Assembly: GCA_036435485.1 (NCBI GenBank)
Contig: CM071600.1
Location: 55,301,546-55,365,545, forward strand
Reading direction: 5' to 3'
DNA from: Saposhnikovia divaricata
Taxonomy: Eukaryota > Streptophyta > Magnoliopsida > Apiales > Apiaceae
DNA: 64,000 nt
A program made the translations under genes and the position numbers. This document shows, piece after piece, positions 1 through 11,382 of this stretch. Position 1 is the first letter of the stretch, and every line of letters begins with the position of its first letter. The notes beneath the pieces are model-generated. The model made no database searches, was not told the DNA's origin, and was given only the letters and a program-made list of their open reading frames with translations.

Positions 1-900
1 TTTTTTTTTTAATGTGATTTTTGCTCAAGAGCGTGCAAGATTACTAGAGTCAATTTATGTTACCAATCACAAACACAACTCTAAATCTTATTTTACTACC
101 AAGTTGACTACTCAGAATATGCTGTTTCACCATTCAATGAGCAAGATAAACAAACATGTTCTTGCACAATGCATCCAATATTTGTAACACTAGAGAATAA
201 CAATTTATTTACTTCTTATACTGGGCACAATTAATTAGTGTCAACATATCATTGTCACTTCATCTGTTGCTACTAAAACAAACAATATGACTGCAATAAG
301 AAACTAAATTTTGATTGCAATGTTCAAAATCTGCAAATATTCTACAAGGTAGTACCATCATTGGATTAATATGTATGAAGATCACTCACACATCACACTG
401 GTCACCGCTTAGCAGTTACAATCAACAGGAGGGTTCAAGAAATACGGTAATGATAATACTTTTGTAGCTTATATTCTTTCCCATAAAATTTACAGAACAA
501 GCCCAACAGAGACTAATGTTCAACAATGCAGTTCAAGCTAACACCGAATAGCAGGTCTATTAGTAGATAGGATGCTCTGAATCATTAGTCGAAGATAAAC
601 TTGTACACGTGAATGAATTCGCCGAATTCATTACAACTTTTAAATTGACAGATGCAAGATTGCAATACTTGAGCAACTTGTCAGCAACCAATACTCATGC
701 CCATTCCCAGCTGCTTTTGCTTTGTCTGCTGCATTTTGTCGAACTTCTGCTTCTCCTTCTCAAGAAGAGGGTCATGAACAACATTAGTCATTTAAATTCT
801 CACCGCAAGACAAGTTGCAATGGTGTCAATCAGAATCTGTGTCATGATAAAACTCCATTCCACTGATCTAGTATATGACATCTTGTACAAGACTTGCATG
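1..900 (-). pseudogene. Unidentified transcript-like relic with poly(A), copy A
   Basis: Read on the minus strand, this stretch ends in an A-run (bases 1-10 on the plus strand are T). It contains a short open stretch near 700-780 encoding a Lys/Gln/Glu-rich peptide with the core EKEKQKFDKMQQTKQKQLGM, then a stop and a long 3'UTR-like tail. That looks like the 3' end of a transcript, possibly a retroposed copy. I do not recognise the parent gene. The plus-strand 85-codon frame at 609-866 is probably the shadow. Copy B at 23697-24602 is almost identical and has the T-run complete. Confidence 0.35.
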
Positions 901-933
901 CTAACTTTTAGATAATACACTGTTTATTTTTTA

Positions 934-2515
934 CTAGCTTAAAACCTGTGCGATGCACAGATGTTTTTTAATATAATGAATTTTTTTTAATTTAAATTAA
1001 AAAATTTAAGACATGAATTTTATTGGATTAAAATTTTAAATGACATGATCTGATAATAATTATATATATGTTGTCCGTAATATTTTAAGAAAATGATGGA
1101 TTTAGTTTGAAAATATTGAAAAAATGAAATTTTTTAACTGAAAAACGTAATCGTTATTAGTTATTATAATATTATTATTTTATTGTACTTAAATAAAACT
1201 ACCTGAATTGGTTTTACTGGAAAAAATAAAAAAAATAGAGAAAGTAACATATTTTAACTGAAAAAGGTAATTGGTTAATTATTTGTAATTATAATATTTT
1301 ACTTTTTTAAATAAAATTGCTCATAGTGTTTTTAGGAAAGAAAAAACTTTTAGTTAGATAAAATCTAAAAGACACTGTATTTTACGTGAAAAAGGAAATT
1401 GATTAGTTATTGAGAAATAGAAAATATAACATGTTTTTCCTGAAAAAGAAAACATTTTACTTAAATAAAGCTATCCGAACATGTTTTACTGGAAAAAAAT
1501 AAAAAAATAGAAAAGGTAACGTATTAACCCGACAATGCATAGATGTTCTTTAATACAGTGGAAACTTTTTTTTAATTTGAATTAAAAATTTTAAGACAAG
1601 AAGTTTGTTGCTTTAAAAAATTTAAATTATATGATCTGATAATAATTGTATATATGTTGTTCATGATATTTTTAGAAAATGATGGATTTTAATTTGAAAA
1701 ATTGAAAAGATGAAATGCTCTAGTTTAAAAATATAATCGGTTAGTTATTAGTTGTTATTATATTATTATTTTATTGTACTTAAATAAAGCTACCCAAATA
1801 GATTTTATTGAAAAAAATAAAAAATGTAAAAGGTAACGTATTTTAACTGAAAAATATAATTGGTTAATTATTAGTAATTATAATATTTTACTGTATTAAA
1901 TATAATTGCTCATAGTATTTTTAAAAAGAAAAAATTTTTTGTTATATAAAATCTAAAAGATAATGTATTTTATATGAAAAAGAAAATTGATTAGTTATTG
2001 AAAAATAGAAAAGCTAACATGTTTTTACCTGAAATAGGAAACATTTTACTTTAATAAAGCTACTTTTATTGGGAAAAAAAGGTAACGTATTTTAGCTTAA
2101 AAGGTAATTGAGTAATTATTAGTAATTATGATTATAATATTTTTTTTATCAAAAAGAATTTCTCATATTTTACGTGAAAATGGAAATTGATTACTTATTG
2201 AAAAAAAGAAAAGGTAACATGTTTTCCCTGAAAAAAGAAATTTATTAGTTATTAGTAACTAAAAATAATTAAGTAAGAATGATTATGTAAAATTACATGT
2301 ACCGTTAAGTAAGGGTAAATAAGTAAAATCAATAGGTGTCGTACTAACCAACCAAATTTTTAATGTTTCCACTTTTATATAATAGTATAAAAACTGTAAA
2401 TAATTAAGTAAGGATAATTATGTAAAATTACATGTATCATTAAGTAAGGGTAAATAAGTAAAATCAATAGGTACTACTGACCAACCAAACTTTTAATGTT
2501 TCGTCACGGGTTTCT
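934..2515 (-). mobile_element. Old Helitron, 3' end at 934 (copy A); 5' end not resolved
   Basis: The complement of 934-960 has the form of a Helitron 3' terminus: a perfect 6 bp hairpin CTGTGC-ATC-GCACAG, then a short spacer and CTAG followed by T. The body, about 950-2460, is very AT-rich and consists of two diverged tandem segments of about 590 bp (second begins near 1531), sharing motifs such as 'gatctgataataatt'. No Rep/helicase frame is present. The right limit is arbitrary: both copies share it, so no empty site defines it. The element could extend much further and include the gene fragments downstream. Confidence 0.5.
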
Positions 2516-3371
2516 TTTAATATGTTATAAATTTTAATTTATGCTATAATTATGTTTTTATATAATCATAATTTTGTAAAATTTATTTTAACATTATTTT
2601 AATATAATTTAATATAAATTTATTTAATGATATGATGATTTAAAATTTATATTATAGAATTTTAAGTTAAATATGTCGTTGACTGGATTCGAAACTTGAA
2701 TTTTTAGTAATTTTAATCATAAAATATACCTTATAATTACATCTAATGGTTTTTATTAATTACTAAAAATCTAACAGCAAAATGGTATAATATTATTTTG
2801 GGGTATACATTAATGATTGCAAAATTATTAATGATTGCAAAATTATGTATTTTAAAACTTATATTAATTTTCAAGTTCTGTTTCTATGTCTTTATTCTTT
2901 AAGCTGTTGTGAATGTCGAGAATGATGGCCTCTTTAGCACAAGTACAGAGGGGAAGCAAATTCTTAGGAATTATATATTTCACAGTCTTTAGCTATTTTT
3001 AGATAGAATCTTTTGCTACACTTTATAATCAAGAGGTAAAAGTAGATAACCAACAATCTTTTGAACTACACGAACTTGGCTGAAATAATGTCATATTTGA
3101 ACTCTTTTAGGCTTATTATTGATAGTGCAAAACTATATCCAAGCTTCTTTTCTTGGAAACCAAAGTCGCACCCTACTTTCAGAGCGAGTGTTCTCAGTAT
3201 ACATTTTGTCAGTATCAATAAACTTGCAGCTATATAGCAGTATCTTATGTATTTTAATAGATGATGTTGATTTTTAGTTACTGTCTTTGGTCTTAACTCT
3301 CATGTTAGAGATTGTATGAACAAGAGTGTACCTGATGATGTATTCGTATCTTGAATTCCAGTTAACTTCAG
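2516..3371. other. AT-rich gene-free stretch, unit A
   Basis: No supported gene. It contains a direct repeat of 'aatgattgcaaaattatta' near 2812-2845 and a sequence that leads into the dihydroxyacetone kinase pseudo-exon, probably old intron or flank. The equivalent in unit B is 31576-32119 plus 43964-44285, split by the Tat element, whose target duplication CCAAC corresponds to 3050-3054 here. Confidence 0.6.
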
Positions 3372-3692
3372 AATGGGTGTCAAACCAGTTATCGAATTCA
3401 TGATTAGAGCCGCAAAAGCTGTTCCCAAGGTGCAGCTGGAGCATGGACCGGCCATTGATATGGTGTATACAGGATCATTTATGACATGACCTCTCTTGAT
3501 ATGGCAGGTTAGTTTGAGTCTACTCAAGTAAAACAATTAGTTTTGAAACAAATATTTTTTTTTTTAATTATTTTATTGCCGGTCTTTGCTTTTTTTCCTT
3601 TGGAGCAGGGTTCTCTGTCTTTGTTATGAAGGTAGATTAGGCAATATTGTAGTGACTGAATGCTGCAACTTATGCTGTGCATTGGCCTGTTG
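3372..3692 (+). pseudogene. Dihydroxyacetone kinase fragment (two exons), copy A
   Basis: Exon a, about 3372-3507, encodes a stretch containing VIEFMIRAAKAVPKVQLEHG and then VYTGSFMT, which I recognise as the conserved segment of plant DAK-type dihydroxyacetone kinases that leads into TSLDMAGFS. A few extra bases at about 3486 (a 'tgac'-type insertion) shift the frame just before SLDMA, and the exon ends at GCAG|GTTAGT. Exon b starts after a CAG at 3608 and encodes GFSVFVMKVD, then amber codons, then AATYAVHWPV, matching the next part of the family. The splice phase joins the two. The enzyme phosphorylates dihydroxyacetone in the cytosol, but this is only a small broken piece. A Tat element is inserted 130 bp downstream. 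Confidence 0.75.
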
Positions 3693-3825
3693 AGTATATG
3701 GTTAGTGAACACATTTTTTTTTTCTTTTCATTTAATCAATTTTTGTTATTCTTCCCTCTCCCACGTTAATTATCTATGGAGCTCTGGTATTTCTCAAGAT
3801 TCTTTTGAAAAGATTCCTCTCCCAG
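3693..3825. other. Short flank between pseudogene and Tat element
   Basis: Holds T-rich intron-like sequence. It ends with the 5 bp target duplication CCCAG (3821-3825), repeated at 16805-16809 on the other side of the Tat element. Unit B has one CCCAG at 44730-44734, which is the empty site. Confidence 0.8.
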
Positions 3826-4647
3826 TGTTGTGCAAAAAATTCACACAACACCCCGAGAAAGCCTCGCCGGAATAACCGGAATTATCCTTGGTTTTTGGAT
3901 AATTAACAAACCGAACAGCTGTACCAAAATAGGGCAGCTGAACCTAATAATGGTATTTTGTGTTTTTTGGGCTGAGTTAGCAAGTTCACCGGACAATAAT
4001 GGCAAAAATCCGGCCAAGTATGTCCAGGAATGTATTACTTAGGGTACACGTGCCTTGTGTATTCAGAAAGTAAAAAACCGAACCCCTTGCTAATTGCCTA
4101 CATATCCTATTTATAGGAATCAAGCCCTAATGTAGTTCTTTTAGGTTAGGAATCCTTTCCTTGTTCATTAAGCCACGAAATTGATAGAGTTTAATCCTCC
4201 CTCCACTGTTTATCTCAAAGTATTTATGTAGAAATATGACTTTTCCTTAAATCAGCTAGCCCCTTAGTAGAGTCCTATTCGAAGTAGAACTCCCAAATCC
4301 TACTCATATGAGAACTCCATGTACATATCGACATATATCACAAATATCCAATATTTATCATATTAGAAACGTGTTTCTCCATAAAATAAACTGTTAAAAG
4401 GACTCAATTTACGCCTCCTAAAACCTAGGAGGTAATCCTTATCCATTCGATCCTGCAGAGGTGGAACCTGTGAGCCCACCTGCACCTACACAGCTTCCCA
4501 AAAAAGCGAACCTCCACCTCCAGAGCTTCCCTCTAGAGGTACACCTCTTTTCTTCCAGCATCCTTGTTCCTACCTTTTAAACACCCTACCAGGCCTCCAA
4601 CATCCATAGGCCCAAAACTAAGCCCATTACAAATTTTGGGCACAACA
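3826..4647 (-). repeat. 3' LTR of Tat element 1 (left on plus strand)
   Basis: 822 bp, TGTTGTGCAA...CACAACA. Followed inward by the complement of the polypurine tract. Contains the palindromic CCTATTTATAGG (complement of a TATAAATA box) near 4106-4117 and several copies of the AGCTTCC and CAGCTG type words that recur through the whole element. Confidence 0.95.
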
Positions 4648-4660
4648 ACTACCCCCCAGG
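4648..4660 (-). other. Polypurine tract, Tat element 1
   Basis: The complement reads CCTGGGGGGTAGT directly before the 3' LTR, the plus-strand priming site. The last ten bases match the PPT of Tat element 2 (43227-43236). Confidence 0.85.
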
Positions 4661-5163
4661 TTCCTTGTAGCTATAAAATACACAAGGAACCTTGCCATTT
4701 CTCCTTAGCTTCAGCTTCGCTTTTATGTCCAGCTCCATCATAATACCCTTACATCCCAAATTTTCGACAATGAACTCACTAGACCAACAACATCCCAGAA
4801 ATCCATTGCTTGTCTTTTAATTTAAACCTACACCATTTCCGCTACTAAAGAATTCCATATGAAATAAATCCCCATTTTATTTTTATTTTAGGTTCACCTA
4901 ATTATAACCCCTACCAAGAAATCTTTTTCCTCTAAACAACTCTCTCCAAAATAACCTTTCTGATATCATGAGTTAATTCCCAAAAATTTATTTTATAAAA
5001 AGCAACTCATAAATCAGAATTTCACCAAAAAAACAAAAAAGAAATCCCATTTCTCTTCTTAATAGCCTTGTTATGTACCAATTCAGCTTCCATCGCTTCG
5101 TTTCCCAAGACAACAATAACTCCACTTAACTCCAACTTCTACACGCCACAATCTCTCCCTTTC

Positions 5164-5229
<66 letters not shown>

Positions 5230-5385
5230 ACACCAGTCCATCCCCTTTTCTTTTCCTTTTATCACAAACACACACCCTCTTTTTCTTTCACCGGTTCATC
5301 TCCCAAAGAGAAGCTCTACTCCGGCGAACCATCCCGGCGATACTCTCTGACTTCAGTCACTTTAATCCTTCCAACTATCATCCAG
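4661..5385 (+). promoter_or_regulatory. Presumed promoter and 5' leader of the antisense gene, Tat element 1
   Basis: No protein gene. It carries a (TA)n tract at 5167-5227 that could serve as a TATA region, followed by a pyrimidine-rich leader (5230-5385) typical of plant 5'UTRs, ending at a good donor site CAG|GTATAC at 5385/5386. The layout (TATA-like, leader, intron, ATG right after the acceptor) is the same as in Tat element 2. Promoter activity is inferred. Confidence 0.45.
5167..5227. repeat. (TA)n microsatellite
   Basis: About 30 uninterrupted TA dinucleotides. Frames across it read as Ile-Tyr repeats on both strands and are not genes. Confidence 0.95.
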
Positions 5386-5969
5386 GTATACTCCCTTTTT
5401 TCTCCTTTCAATGAATTGATTTACCGCTGTGTTCTTAATTGCATGCCTTAATTTGATTCCGATCTAAACTTATACATGCATATTTAGACACATACCATCA
5501 CCATTATCACACGAATCATCTTATTATGCTGTTGGTCTTCTAATTGATCTTTAGACCAAGTATTATCCTTCCACAACTATGATATTTTTTCTAGAAACCA
5601 AAACCCTAAAACCCTAATTGTACTGATTTTCACTCGAAAACCCATCAGTGTTATATGTTTTTGTAAAAATCCATGTGTAATTCTCCTTTTTCCAGAAACC
5701 AATGATTGTTTGTTGTTATAATGCATGTACCAATCCTTGTTTTTAATTAAATTTGTATAAGTAATGTGTGCATTATATACGAATACCCAATTTAAGAAGA
5801 ATAGTATAGATTCCTTGATAGGCGTACCTGTGCCTAGCTAGCTGTTTAGGCGAACCTGGCCTTTCATTCGCTCCTGACCGTTTGTATGTGCTTATCCGCA
5901 CACACCTGTTAAAACACCTCACTTGGGAAACTCGCTGATCACCTACTCATCTTGCTTCACTTTGTGCAG
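5386..5969 (+). other. Predicted 5'UTR intron of the antisense gene, Tat element 1
   Basis: Starts GTATAC after CAG and ends TTGTGCAG immediately before ATG at 5970. 584 bp, T-rich. The intron of Tat element 2 (42529-42852) likewise ends in CAG directly followed by ATG, which supports a shared gene structure. Confidence 0.55.
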
Positions 5970-8215
5970 ATGTCTGGTGGATCAGATGCAGCTAGCTCCC
6001 AGCATTCTACCTCTGAGGAGATGGCCCACTCCCCAGAACTTCCTAACACAGTCCAGCTTCCCCTTGACCCAATTTCCAGAACTAACCCATCTTTCACCGT
6101 AAGTGCCAGGACTCTTTCCAAGGTCAAACTAATAGATCATTCAAAAACTCGTTTATCAAACACCAACCTTTTCACTCACAACATCAAGGACACTCGACCA
6201 GCTATCCTTGTATCCTCCTCAGATGAACAAATGTCACTGGAATCCACAACGCCAAACCTTCTTCTTACTACTGATGAAGCTTCCTCTGTAAAAGCTACCC
6301 CTTCACATATTACCTCAACAGCTCCTCTTAGAACTGATTCTGTAACAGGTGAATTAGAAAACAATACCTTTGAAAAACCTCCTGCCACCCTATCTTGTGA
6401 AAATTTGAGTAGCTCTATGACTGCCCCTTATTAAAGAAGCTGACACAATCACACCACATAGGCTGTTCTTTAGTCATCCCCTCTCCTGAAGAGAGATGTC
6501 ACAAATTCGATATGTTTGAACCAGGCCAGCTTCTACCTAAAGCTGTTTTGTCAGCCCAATATTTTAGATTGGGATTATCCATACCTTTACACCCCTTTAT
6601 CCAAGAGGTTCTCGAATTCTTTGATTTAGCTCCTATCCAACTCACCATCAACTTATATCGCATGGCGATGTGTATGTATATCCTTTACCATACCAGATTC
6701 AACAAGACTCTTTCTGCTCGAGAGCTAGGTTATTTTTACCAGCTAAAACAGACTGGCAAGGACTCAGGTTTCTTTTATCTATCCGCCTGGAATGTCCATG
6801 AGGGCCAATGTTTCAGAAGTTGCAAGAGAGGGATGAGTGGCTGGCTCAAACAGTTCCTTTATTGTTATGACTGCCCTCAATTAAGAATTGATTTTAACCT
6901 GTCTGTGAAAATACCTGCAAAATCCTCTTTAAGAGGTCGAACCCTGGAGCGTGCTGTAGAGGCGCTAAGTTTGTCAGCTGGGCTAGGGAACGGCCTTAGT
7001 TTGCTAACCCGTGACAACCTCATGAGTTGTAATTTCATTCCTGGGAGAGGTACCCCTATTCCAACCAGCTGAAATTGTTTTCCTTCCTTACACCATGCTT
7101 ATCAATAATATAGGCATATACTTACGATAATTTTAAGTATTTTTGATTGATGATTTGCTCACCAATTTCCATATTGTTTAATCTTTGCAGAAATTGCTTC
7201 AGGAATTCCCTCTTTTATCAAGAAAACAATCAAATATGAAGAGATGTTTACTGATGACGAAGATGACAAGGTCACCCCTATTGCAGCTACTCATATCTCG
7301 AAGATTAAAGTTCCATCTCCTAATGTAGAAAAATCATCCACCTCTTCAAAAAGAAAGTTACCACCTCCTCTCCCTGAAGCACCTCGAGCTTCTGCCTCTG
7401 CTTCTCGCTCTGCTAAAAAGGCTAAGACATCTCCTTCCCTGGACCTCTGAAATTCTGGTCCTCATATGCAGTATTTCTTTGAGATGGGAGGAAACCAGAT
7501 TCCTGAGGAGGCCATAGCTGCTTGGGACAAATTGTCACTAGCTGAGGGTGCACGAGCTGCTCTTCATGCCAATGCCCAGAGTTTGTTTCATTATCTTAAG
7601 CATGGGGAGAAGATTGTGGAGACTGCTCGAGGTGACCAAAGGCTTGTTGAAGAGGTGAAACAGCTTAAACAATCTATCAAAACCAAGGATGATGAGAAGA
7701 AGAAGTATATGGATGCCAATAGGAAGCTCAAGTCTGCTGAAACCAAGTTGATAAAGGAACGTGACCAGCTGGCCAATTCAGTTGCTGCTCTTGATGCAGA
7801 GAAAGAGGAGTTGGTTTCTTCCCACGCCAAGGAAATTCATGAGCTAGAGCTAAAAATGGAAGCTATGAATGTCAAGCTAGCTGAGGAAAGGTCCGTTCAA
7901 AAGGAGAAGAGGAAGGAAGCCTATGGTATAGGCTATAATGCGGCCATCAATGACTATATCGAATCCACCTACCTCCGATTCCCCGATCTAGACTGGTCTC
8001 AGCTAGGCGAAGATGCTGTGAAAGCTGTGGAAGACATCAAGAAGAGGGAAGCTGCTGTAGCTAAGGTGGACCCCATTGATCCAGCTGATATGGAGAAAGA
8101 GGTGGAGGTTCCCTCGGAAGATCCAGCTGAAGCTAAAGCAGACGCCTCTAACACAGCTACCCCTGTTCCTCCTACTCCAAGGGCTGAGGTATCTCCTGAC
8201 ACCCCTACTCCTTAA
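5970..8215 (+). pseudogene. Antisense extra gene of Tat element 1
   Basis: Runs opposite to gag-pol. First part, 5970-6434, is a Ser/Thr-rich N-terminus ended by a frameshift and stop. The next part, from about 6490, encodes a domain containing SIPLHPFIQEVLEFFDLAP and ARELGYFYQLKQ, which I place with the 'putative gypsy type transposon' domain found in Tat antisense ORFs. A 141 bp intron (7050-7190) joins in frame to 7191 onward: an acidic, Lys/Pro/Ser linker, an in-frame TGA at 7448-7450, then a long coiled coil (about 7600-7910) and a C-terminal FPDLDWSQLG motif at about 7980-8010. The homologue in Tat element 2 has the same domain order and a matching C-terminal motif. Function is unknown; the family is known from other Tat elements. 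Confidence 0.75.
7050..7190 (+). other. Intron in the antisense gene, Tat element 1
   Basis: GGGAGAG|GTACCCC donor and TTTGCAG|AAATTG acceptor, 141 bp, T-rich with stops in frame. The exon before ends on base 1 of a codon and the exon after supplies two bases, so the flanking frames (6512-7049 and 7191-7450) join cleanly. Confidence 0.7.
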
Positions 8216-9711
8216 CTCCTTGAAATTAAAAACCTTGCCTACCCCTGCGTGGGTTTAAACTTTTGAATTACTTTTCATGGCCTTGGTGGCTATTAACTTT
8301 GAATTTCTATGAGGTCGTGGGCTCCTCGTACTGCCTCACAAGTTGTATTCCATAACTTTTTCTTCCCTTAATTATGCATCTTGTTTTTTCGTACATTGCC
8401 ATGTTATCCATATGAGGTTGCCAAATAAAAACATTCCAGTGATAAGGCGCATACCTAAACCAGGATGCAAGCCTTTCACTCGTAACCAAGTAAAAATGTC
8501 AAACTCATCACAAACGTATGCCAACATAAATACCTATCTTAACATTTCCTGTTAAGTAATTGTTTCCATATAGAGTTAAAAGAGAACAACCCAGGTGTAT
8601 TGATTTGTTTAAAACCATACGAGGTGATCCCTGTTTCCGAAATCCACCTAATACGTATATCATGAAGCTTCCCTTAACATGATTTAATACGTTTGCTGGT
8701 CATATTCATTATCCAGCCAATCCTTTTTCCAAGTATGAGGTATCCTGTTTAATCCGTCATAAGACCATTATGAATGATTATCAAGATATATGTGCAAAAT
8801 TCCAAAGTAAGGTAGAGCTTCCCATTTGCTCGCACCTTGCCTTTCCGCGTAAAGAGTGATCATATGGCCAATGCCTCGGTTCCCATATGACTTTGTTTTT
8901 TTTATAAAAAGAATGCATAAAACTTTCTTCCAGAAATATGAACACAATGCGCCTCATATGTGAGCTTCGCTTTTTTAACCAGCTGAAGCTTATTGCCAAT
9001 TTTTATGTAAGTTATTCCATTTCATGTAGCCTGAATTCTGGCTCCTACATGATACATTTTTTTTTTCTTTGGCTCTTCATGCGCCCAGATTCCCTGGGAT
9101 TCGCATGAACCTGATAGTATATTTCCAGAGCAGCTTCCATACTGGAACCTCCTCATAGGTGGACCAGTTTTGCGAACCTCTTTCCATGAGGTTCCTCATG
9201 TACCATAATCCATTCCAAAATCCATTACCATAGTCCATTCCAAAATCCATTACCATAATCCATTCCAAAATCCATTACCATAATCCATATATATGTATTT
9301 TTATTCCAATTTTTTGGCTTCCTATATTCAGGAAATTTTTCGAATGAGAGGTGGTATAACCTACTACCCCCCAAGTTCTTTAATCATGTTACCAACTATG
9401 ATGAAGAACTTAAAACCACCTATTTACGCATATGTTTCCATACTAATTCCATAAAGTATATAAGGAACACAACATAATTCATAAGCAAAACATGTTATAT
9501 ATAAAAGAAAGCAACAAATTTATTGGCCTCATGGAAGCAAAAATTCACGACATTTCCTATCGGTGAGGTGTACATGCGCTACCCCCCGAGCATAGCAAGA
9601 CAAAATCAAATCATCTACTTGTCCTAAAGATGGCAGCTATAACTAATAAACTACCTTTATTAATCCTATACCTGAAAGAGGTCTACTTAAAAGCGTTACC
9701 TGAAAAAGCAC
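8216..9711. other. Noncoding spacer between antisense gene and pol, Tat element 1
   Basis: No supported gene on either strand. It is rich in the element's own short words (AGCTTCC, GGAAGCT, GAACCTC, GAGGTTCC) and contains a 25 bp tandem repeat at 9201-9289. The two convergent genes of the element end at its borders, so 3' UTRs and termination signals of both probably lie here. Confidence 0.7.
9201..9289. repeat. 25 bp tandem repeat, three and a half units
   Basis: Units begin at 9201, 9226 and 9251, with a partial one at 9276; core 'ccataatccattccaaaat'. The second unit differs by one base. Frames over it give Met/Asp/Gly/Trp repeats and are not genes. Confidence 0.95.
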
Positions 9712-11382
9712 CTACTGGTAATATTTCCTCAAATGTTCGGCATTCCATGCCCTGGGGATCAGCTTCCCATCCAAATCAGTCAAATGATAAGTACCTTCCC
9801 AAAGAACCGTCTTTATAAGGTAAGGTCCTTCCCAATTAGTACCAAACGCACCATGACCAGGTACCCTCATGTTGGGTAGCACCCTCCTTAAAACCAAATC
9901 ACCCACCTTCAATGGGCGAGCTCGTACCTTCTTATCAAAATATTTCCGTGTACGCTGCTGGTATGTAGCTAGCTTCAGCTGTGAATTCATGCGCACCTCT
10001 TCAACAAGATCCAGGTACAAGCGATGATTCACCTCATTATCCTCCGGATTATAATTTTTCCTCCTGAATGAGCCAGCTCCTATCTCAACAGGCACCATTG
10101 CCTCACACCCATATGCCAAAGTGAATGGAGATTCACCTGTTGTAGTTCTTGGAGTGGTATTATAAGACCATAATACCATTGGAAGCTCCTCCGGCCAGCT
10201 TCCCTTTCGCTCCTCCAGCTTGGTTTTTAGAGTGTGTTTTATTATCTTGTTTACAGCCTCCGTTTGACCATTGCTTTGGGGGTGGCAAACAGCTGAGAAC
10301 CCCTTTTGAATTCCAAGGTCTTCACACAAGCCTCGCATCTCCTTGCTGTCAAATTGCTTCCCATTGTCTGAGATGAGCTTATAAGGTACTCCATACCTAC
10401 AAACTATAGCTCGAAACACAAATTCCTTCAATTTTGCAGCAGTTATGGTAGCTAAAGGTTCCGCTTCAGCCCACTTTGTAAAGTAACTCACTGCAACGAC
10501 TGCATATTTTACTCCGCCTTTACCCTTGGGAAGCTCCCCAATTAGATCTATACCCCAAACCGCAAAAGGCCAAGGACTGGTGAGGGGTTTAAGGGGTACA
10601 GCTGGGTTGACACCCAATTTCGCGAACCTCTGACAGCGATCACATGCTCGAGTGTACTTGTGAGCATCTCTTTGCAAAGTTGGCCAATAATATCCTTGAC
10701 GAAGTATTTTGTGTGCCAATGAGGTTCCCCCGGAGTGGTTACCACAAATCCCCTCATGGATCGCCCTCATGATATACTCACATTCGTCTCCAGAAATACA
10801 CCTTAGCAAAGGCTTATTAAAACCCCTCTTATACAAAATTCCTTCATAGATCACATACCTTGCCGCTTTATATTTTAATTTCCGAGCTTCATCCTTATCT
10901 TCTGGCAAAACTCCCTTAGTGATGTACTCCACTATCGGAACCATCCAGTGATCCTCCACTGTAGTTTCCGTATTCAAAATCTCAATTTTTGAAATACTCG
11001 GTTGACGCTGAACCTCAAGGGGAATGACTCCTAACAATGTAGCTTCCCTTTGAGAGCCTAGCTTAGCCAGTGGATCTGCATTCGCATTCTCCGACCTAGG
11101 AATCTGTTCTAGATTCACCTCCCTGAATCTCTTCACCAATTCTTGTGCATACCTCATGTACAAATCAGTACGAGGGCCTCGAGCCTGAAACCCTCCTTTA
11201 ATATGCCAAACCACCAACATTGAATCACTAAAGACGGTCAAATTTTCCACCTTCATTTCTAAAGCTAGCTTCAAACCGGCAATCAGAGCTTCGTACTCCG
11301 CGTCATTGTTAGTTGCGTAGAATGAAAAATGAATAGCACTCTGCAACTTGTGTCCTTCGGGGCTTACTAGCACTATGCCAGC
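9712..11382 (-). pseudogene. Tat element 1 pol, second RNase H and integrase
   Basis: 553-codon open stretch continuing the pol frame after an in-frame TGA at 11383-11385. Residues 1-105 carry the second RNase H (TNNDAEYEAL, the SDSMLV aspartate, DPLAKLG). The integrase follows: zinc-binding H206, H213, C244, C247; catalytic D276, D336 and E372 with the D-35-E spacing; GPY/F-type NWEGPY near 523. It ends at its natural stop after HLRKYYQ. Integrase inserts the cDNA into host DNA; RNase H degrades the RNA template. All catalytic residues seen here are intact, unlike the upstream gag. Confidence 0.9.

Noticed and set aside
609..866. 85-codon plus-strand ORF repeated at 24307-24564
   Set aside because: Conservation reflects recent duplication only; the better coding signal is a short frame on the other strand that belongs to a relic with poly(A).
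3300..3536. Minus-strand ORF repeated at 44214-44450
   Set aside because: Shadow of the dihydroxyacetone kinase pseudo-exon on the plus strand.
5068..5451. Long Ile-Tyr repeat ORFs over the TA tract (both strands)
   Set aside because: Translation of a microsatellite; no coding features on either side.
9077..9268. Minus-strand ORF rich in Met, Gly, Asp, Trp
   Set aside because: Translation of the 25 bp tandem repeat in noncoding spacer.
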